NCBI GenBank assembly: GCA_035620615.1
Contig: DASPGM010000006.1
Span: forward strand, 86,269-150,268
Source: CSP1-1 sp035620615
Lineage (GTDB): Archaea; Thermoproteota; Nitrososphaeria; Nitrososphaerales; Nitrosopumilaceae
DNA length: 64,000 bases
Direction: 5' to 3'
Part shown: piece by piece, positions 60,031-64,000 of the stretch
Position numbering within the stretch: position 1 is the stretch's first letter
How the letters are laid out: each line of letters begins with the position of its first letter
Position numbers and translations under genes: made by a program
Notes under the pieces: generated by a model
Told to the model about the DNA's origin: nothing
What the model saw: the letters and a program-made list of their open reading frames with translations, nothing else
Databases searched by the model: none

Positions 60031-61890
60031 ATGAAAAAAACGTTAGTAATATTTCTTAGTTTACTAATAATCGGAAATTTTGGATTAAATTCTGCTTCAG
60101 CACTTTCATCAAGAACAATTGACGGTTCTGGAAATAATTTATTAGATGTTGACCTTGGAACACCAGGTAAACAACTTCTTCGAATAGTGTCCGCAGATTA
60201 TGATGATGGAATTAAAATTCCAAGAGGAGGAAATAATCCAAGTACTCTGCCAAGTCCTCGAGAAATAAGTAATGTTGTAATTGCACAAAGTGTTTCGATT
60301 CCAAATCCCCAAGGGGCTAGTGACATGCTATGGCAATGGGGACAATTCATTGATCATGATTTAGATCTTACTCTAACACAAGTTGGTGGAGGCGCTGAAT
60401 CATTTCACATACAAATACCAACAGGTGATCCAATTTTTGATGATGCACTTCCTCCTGAACCAGATGAAATGCGCTTTACTAGATCTATTTTTGATCCTTT
60501 AACAGGAACGGATCCACTAAATCCTAGAGAACAAACCAACGCAATTACAGCGTTCATTGATGGTTCCATGGTTTATGGCTCAGATACTGTAAGAGAAGAT
60601 TTTCTGCGAGATCCAACGAACCCTGGGAAACTAAAACTAGTTGGTGGATTACTTCCAGTAAATGACGCAATGCCACTACTTCCTAACGGTAATGGTCCAC
60701 CAGGAAATGATCCTGCAGACATGTTTGTGGCAGGAGATGTCCGTGTAAACGAACAGGTTGGATTAACAGTAATTCATACGTTATTTGTCCGTGAACATAA
60801 CTGGCTAGTAGACAAACTAGTTGAAACTGGCGAAGTAGATGAGAATGATTATGCAAATGAGAATGATTATTCTGATGCACTTTATCAAAATGCCAAGGCA
60901 ATTGTAGAGGGGGAAATTCAGCATATTACTTATGAGGAATTTTTGCCTATGATATTGGGTAGCGAAATGCTAGACGATTGGGTATCTTATGATCCTAACG
61001 TCGATCCACGAGTTTCAACAGAATTTTCTACTGCAGGATTTCGTGTTGGGCATACAATGTTGTCAAGTGAATTGGAACGATTCAATGAAGATGGGACCGT
61101 AGCATCAGGGGGCCATCTCTCTCTTGCAAGTTCATTTTTTAATCCACAGATAGTCAAAGACGATGGAATAGAACCAATTTTACGTGGATTAGTAAAGGGA
61201 AAATCAGAAAAGATCGATAATTTTGTTATCGATGAGGTTCGAAATTTTCTTTTTGGTGAACCTATTCCAGTTGGAGGTTTTGACTTGGCCTCACTTAACA
61301 TTCAACGAGGACGAGACCACGGAATACCAAGTTATAATGTAGTTCGTCAGGCATATGGGCTTCCTGTAGTAAATGATTATTCTGATATTACCAACGACAT
61401 GGTTTTGGCAGATAAATTTGAATTAGCTTATGGAGATGGCAATGTGAATGATGTTGATTTGTGGGTTGGCGGCATATCCGAGCCACCAGTAGCAAATGGA
61501 ATGGTAGGTCCAACCTTTGCTGCAATTATTAAAGATCAATTTGAGAGATCACGTGACGGAGACCGTTATTGGTATGAAAATAGAGAGGATCTAAGTGATT
61601 TTCAAATTGACATGATTAAACAAACACGTCTTTCTGATATTATCGTGCGAAATGCAGAAATGTCAATGGGCCATTCAGCATTTTTATCTTTGAGTGCTCG
61701 CAGTGTTGGAGGAACATCAATTCCAATTGATGCAACTGCATTGCTAATTGCAGGGATTTCAACAGACTACTTTATCATGATTGCCTTTTCAGCAGTTGCA
61801 GCAGTATCTTTTGCAGTGCTATATTATATGACACAAAGAGGAAAAGATGAAAACAAAACAAATACAAAAAAGTTTTCTTATAATTATTAG
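60031..61890 (+). CDS. Secreted animal-type haem peroxidase with C-terminal membrane anchor
   Basis: A 619-residue protein. A signal peptide covers residues 1-25 (LVIFLSLLIIGNFGLNSASA). The animal peroxidase domain (PF03098) follows. The distal His109 is in WGQFIDHDLDLT, and LFVREHNWLVDKL is the LREHN motif. The proximal His341 is in AGFRVGHTMLSSELERF, and LASLNIQRGRDHGIPSYN is the family signature. The C-terminal 60 residues, SIPIDATALLIAG and a hydrophobic helix, then charged residues, resemble the anchor of 36499. It would be outside the cell and oxidise halide or organic substrates with H2O2. Confidence 0.92.
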   Translation: MKKTLVIFLSLLIIGNFGLNSASALSSRTIDGSGNNLLDVDLGTPGKQLLRIVSADYDDGIKIPRGGNNPSTLPSPREISNVVIAQSVSIPNPQGASDMLWQWGQFIDHDLDLTLTQVGGGAESFHIQIPTGDPIFDDALPPEPDEMRFTRSIFDPLTGTDPLNPREQTNAITAFIDGSMVYGSDTVREDFLRDPTNPGKLKLVGGLLPVNDAMPLLPNGNGPPGNDPADMFVAGDVRVNEQVGLTVIHTLFVREHNWLVDKLVETGEVDENDYANENDYSDALYQNAKAIVEGEIQHITYEEFLPMILGSEMLDDWVSYDPNVDPRVSTEFSTAGFRVGHTMLSSELERFNEDGTVASGGHLSLASSFFNPQIVKDDGIEPILRGLVKGKSEKIDNFVIDEVRNFLFGEPIPVGGFDLASLNIQRGRDHGIPSYNVVRQAYGLPVVNDYSDITNDMVLADKFELAYGDGNVNDVDLWVGGISEPPVANGMVGPTFAAIIKDQFERSRDGDRYWYENREDLSDFQIDMIKQTRLSDIIVRNAEMSMGHSAFLSLSARSVGGTSIPIDATALLIAGISTDYFIMIAFSAVAAVSFAVLYYMTQRGKDENKTNTKKFSYNY

Positions 61891-61918
61891 ATAGTTTAAT
61901 TATAATTCTGTTAAAAAT

Positions 61919-62218
61919 TTATTTGAAGCTAACTAATTGGGTTGACGTTAATTTTTTTAAATCATTTTGAAGCATATCCATAAAGGAATTGTATCTATCC
62001 AAATATCTAATGCCTTTTTCAGTTATTTTAAATGATGCCATATCACCATTAAATGATTTAACTAAATCCACTGATTCTAATAATTTTAAATATTTTTTTA
62101 CCATACGTGAATCCAATTTACACTGTGCAGAAATCTGAGTTTTTTGGCTATTACCACTTTTAATACAATCTAATATTTCTGCAATTATTTCAAGAAAGCC
62201 CCGTTTCCATAAACTCAT
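61919..62218 (-). CDS. Small winged-helix regulator, paralogue B (downstream of peroxidase)
   Basis: A 99-residue winged helix with clear resemblance to the one at 59541: MSLWKRGFLEIIAEILDCI, TQISAQCKLDSRMVKKYLKLLESVDLV, FKITEKGIRYLDRYNSFMDML. It converges on the peroxidase gene with 28 bases between stops. A paired role in peroxidase control is an inference from position. Confidence 0.82.
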   Translation of the reverse strand: MSLWKRGFLEIIAEILDCIKSGNSQKTQISAQCKLDSRMVKKYLKLLESVDLVKSFNGDMASFKITEKGIRYLDRYNSFMDMLQNDLKKLTSTQLVSFK

Positions 62219-62411
62219 TGATTTTTACCTCGCAAGAAAATAACTAGATTGAAATTCAGAGTTTCAAAAAATTCTGCCTTTAACATGACTATGAAAAGAA
62301 AAATATTTTATTTGTGGATTAGTTTGTTCATTTGTACAAACACAATACTAGACGAATTATTCAGAGTCTTAATTACAAAATATAAAAAATCTACAAAGTG
62401 TAAAACAATTA

Positions 62412-63722
62412 TTACGACCCAAGGCCAATTGCCTTATAGTTTAATTCTTTAAACTTTGATGGGTCTAAAACTCGTCGTGCATCTATAATGTTTGGTTTTC
62501 TCATATGATTTTTTAGAATACCAGTATTGAGTTTCTTATAAGCATCCCACTCTGTTAGAATTATACAGCAATCTGCTCCTTTGATGCAATCAGTAATTTT
62601 ATTGTGATATGAGATCTTGTCTTTGAAAATTTCTTTAAAATTATCTAATGCCATTGGATCATGGACGCGAATTTTAACTTGTTTTTTTAATAGTTTGTTT
62701 ACAAGTTTAATTGATACAGCCTCTCTCAAATCATCTGTATCCTTCTTAAATGCTAGACCTAAAATTGCAATTATTTTATTTTGATTTAGTAATTTCATTG
62801 ATTTTAACATTTGAATTAATTGATTTGATTGTAGCTGATTGACATTTTCAACAGCTTTAAAAAAACTGTTAATGTCCTGGAATTTGTCTGTAAATTTAAT
62901 TAATGCAGACAAATCTTTTGGCAAACAACTTCCTCCAAAACCTGGACCAGCTTGTAAAAATTGGGAACCAATTCTTGGATCTTTTCCTATTGCATGTGAA
63001 ATTGTATTAACATCTACTTGTGGCAGCTGCTGACAAATATTTGCAATTGAATTAATATAGCTAATTTTTGTTGCCAAAAAAGCATTGTTAGCATATTTTA
63101 TCATCTCAGCTGTGGTGTGATTTGTTTTTAGAATTTCAGGAAGCCTTTTGTAAAATTGTTTATAGTAGCATTCTAAAATTTTGTAGTGCTTTTCATTATC
63201 ATGACCAATTACAATTAGATGAGGATGATAAAGGTCATTTATCGCACTTCCTTCTCTTAAAAACTCTGGATTGACGACTAGACCCACATGTTTTAGATTT
63301 TTTATGATAGGCAAGACTTCGTTTAAGGTAGTTGTTGGAACTACAGTGCTTTTTATGACAACCAGATGGGTTTTTTGTTTGGTTTTTAGAATTTTTTTGA
63401 GTTCAGAAACAACTTTTTTTAAAGATGATAAATCAATTTTTCCATCCTTAGTTGATGGGGTTCCAACCGTAATGAAGGTAATATCGGTTTTGAGAATTTC
63501 TTTGAGATCACTTGTAAATAAAATTTTATTTTTTTTAATTGATTCTTTAAGATATTTTGAAACATTTGGTTCAAAAAAATCAGCCTTTGCATTTTGTAAA
63601 TTTTTTATTTTAGTTTTGTTTGAATCAACACCGATAGTGAAAAATCCCTCTCTTGCATTTGTTACTGCAAGGGAAAGTCCAACAAACCCCAGTCCAATTA
63701 TGGAAATTTTTAATTTTTTCAT
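62412..63722 (-). CDS. ugd: UDP-glucose/UDP-sugar 6-dehydrogenase
   Basis: A 436-residue nucleotide-sugar dehydrogenase. The Rossmann motif is ISIIGLGFVGLSLA. ITVGTPS and STVVPTTT are typical. VNPEFLREGSAI and GPGFGGSCLPKDL hold the catalytic Cys. DDLREAVSIKLVNKL and a second Rossmann region (HDPMALDNF) form the C-terminal part. It oxidises UDP-glucose to UDP-glucuronate (or a GDP-mannose or UDP-HexNAc analogue) for surface glycans. The gene upstream is a nucleotidyltransferase that ends 28 bases away. Confidence 0.93.
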   Translation of the reverse strand: MKKLKISIIGLGFVGLSLAVTNAREGFFTIGVDSNKTKIKNLQNAKADFFEPNVSKYLKESIKKNKILFTSDLKEILKTDITFITVGTPSTKDGKIDLSSLKKVVSELKKILKTKQKTHLVVIKSTVVPTTTLNEVLPIIKNLKHVGLVVNPEFLREGSAINDLYHPHLIVIGHDNEKHYKILECYYKQFYKRLPEILKTNHTTAEMIKYANNAFLATKISYINSIANICQQLPQVDVNTISHAIGKDPRIGSQFLQAGPGFGGSCLPKDLSALIKFTDKFQDINSFFKAVENVNQLQSNQLIQMLKSMKLLNQNKIIAILGLAFKKDTDDLREAVSIKLVNKLLKKQVKIRVHDPMALDNFKEIFKDKISYHNKITDCIKGADCCIILTEWDAYKKLNTGILKNHMRKPNIIDARRVLDPSKFKELNYKAIGLGS

Positions 63723-63750
63723 CTTTTAGGTCCTCAATTATTTTTTAGAA

Positions 63751-64000
63751 TCATTTGAGTGAGCCCAAAACTTTAGAATACGACTCTGGGGTCCCAATAT
63801 CAATTCTTCTTTCATTTTTTTTAAGAACAACTCCAATCACTCTACTTCCTTTTCTAATGGCTATGTTAAATGCTTCAGCAAGCTGTTTTTCGGGGTCAGT
63901 TTTTCTTTTTGGGTTTGACAAGTACTGGAAGATAGTTGGCTTGAAGATATAGATTGCAATTATTGCATGCCTTGACTTTGGTTTTTTTGGTTTTTCCTGC
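63751..64000 (-). CDS. Sugar-1-phosphate nucleotidyltransferase, C-terminal fragment
   Basis: A frame open to the window edge on the minus strand ends with TGA at 63751-63753. Its end reads ERRIDIGTPESYSKVLGSL, which matches the (W/R)xDIGTPExY motif of glucose-1-phosphate uridylyl/thymidylyltransferases. Upstream are AIIAIYIFKPTIFQYL and DPEKQLAEAFNIAI. It lies before ugd on the same strand, so UDP-glucose production is likely. The start and active site are beyond the window. Confidence 0.8.
   Translation of the reverse strand, partial: QEKPKKPKSRHAIIAIYIFKPTIFQYLSNPKRKTDPEKQLAEAFNIAIRKGSRVIGVVLKKNERRIDIGTPESYSKVLGSLK

Noticed and set aside
62249..62452. 67-codon plus-strand frame
   Set aside because: It overlaps the end of ugd, and its composition is that of random AT-rich DNA.

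Overview
The window looks like chromosomal DNA of a marine ammonia-oxidising archaeon (Nitrososphaerota/Thaumarchaeota, Nitrosopumilus-like). It is AT-rich and gene-dense, with many short overlaps and TTG/GTG starts. Marker genes include a eukaryote-type DNA topoisomerase IB, archaeal DnaG, proteasome alpha, eL31/eL39, diphthine synthase, CTP-dependent riboflavin kinase, a divergent FtsZ-like protein, and an adjacent enoyl-CoA hydratase plus ADP-forming acyl-CoA synthetase. That last pair matches the arrangement known for the thaumarchaeal 3-hydroxypropionate/4-hydroxybutyrate carbon-fixation cycle.

Layout. 1-8.2 kb: fumarase C-terminus, tRNA methylthiotransferase, FtsZ-like gene, eL39-eL31, a Nudix hydrolase, and a methionine block (MetF-like, and a methionine synthase split into two genes). 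8.3-12 kb: an MFS transporter and a NitT/TauT-type ABC transporter. 12.1-21.5 kb: a carrier-protein (LysW) arginine/lysine cluster (argG, lysW1-argX, argC/lysY, lysZ, lysJ, lysM, homocitrate synthase, lysW2-lysX, lysK). 21.5-34.8 kb: housekeeping genes (dph5, RibL-like and RibK, DnaG, IscA-type, carbon fixation, GATase, Toprim, GDH, PPOX, proteasome, UbiE-like, MFS). 35-46 kb: two secreted proteins, TatA, an orphan DNA methyltransferase, a DUF1998-type helicase, a secreted sugar dehydrogenase, SDR and TopIB. 46.5-52.7 kb: an intron-containing tRNA-Met followed by an accessory block of secreted proteins (tail-fibre-like, two Hcp-like) and very small Cys/His-rich genes. 52.8-58.6 kb: a segment bounded by two inverted copies of a 64-nt putative structured RNA, containing cysQ/cysC, a methyltransferase and a SirB1-like gene. 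58.8-64 kb: small winged-helix genes flanking a secreted animal-type haem peroxidase, then UDP-sugar genes.

How the genes work together. One set of LysW-dependent enzymes (LysY, LysZ, LysJ, LysK) probably serves both arginine and lysine, with two LysW carriers and two ATP-grasp ligases supplying the two entry points. RibK and the RibL-like enzyme make FMN then FAD. CysC makes PAPS and CysQ would remove PAP. Uridylyltransferase-like and UDP-glucose dehydrogenase genes feed UDP-glucuronate.

The most unusual items are the twin 64-nt RNAs with TATA boxes at matching distances, a second LysW ending in Gln rather than the usual Glu, tandem secreted Hcp-like proteins without other T6SS genes, the animal-type peroxidase flanked by paralogous regulators, and a run of zinc-binding-like microproteins. 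All calls come from reading the sequence; no database search was run.
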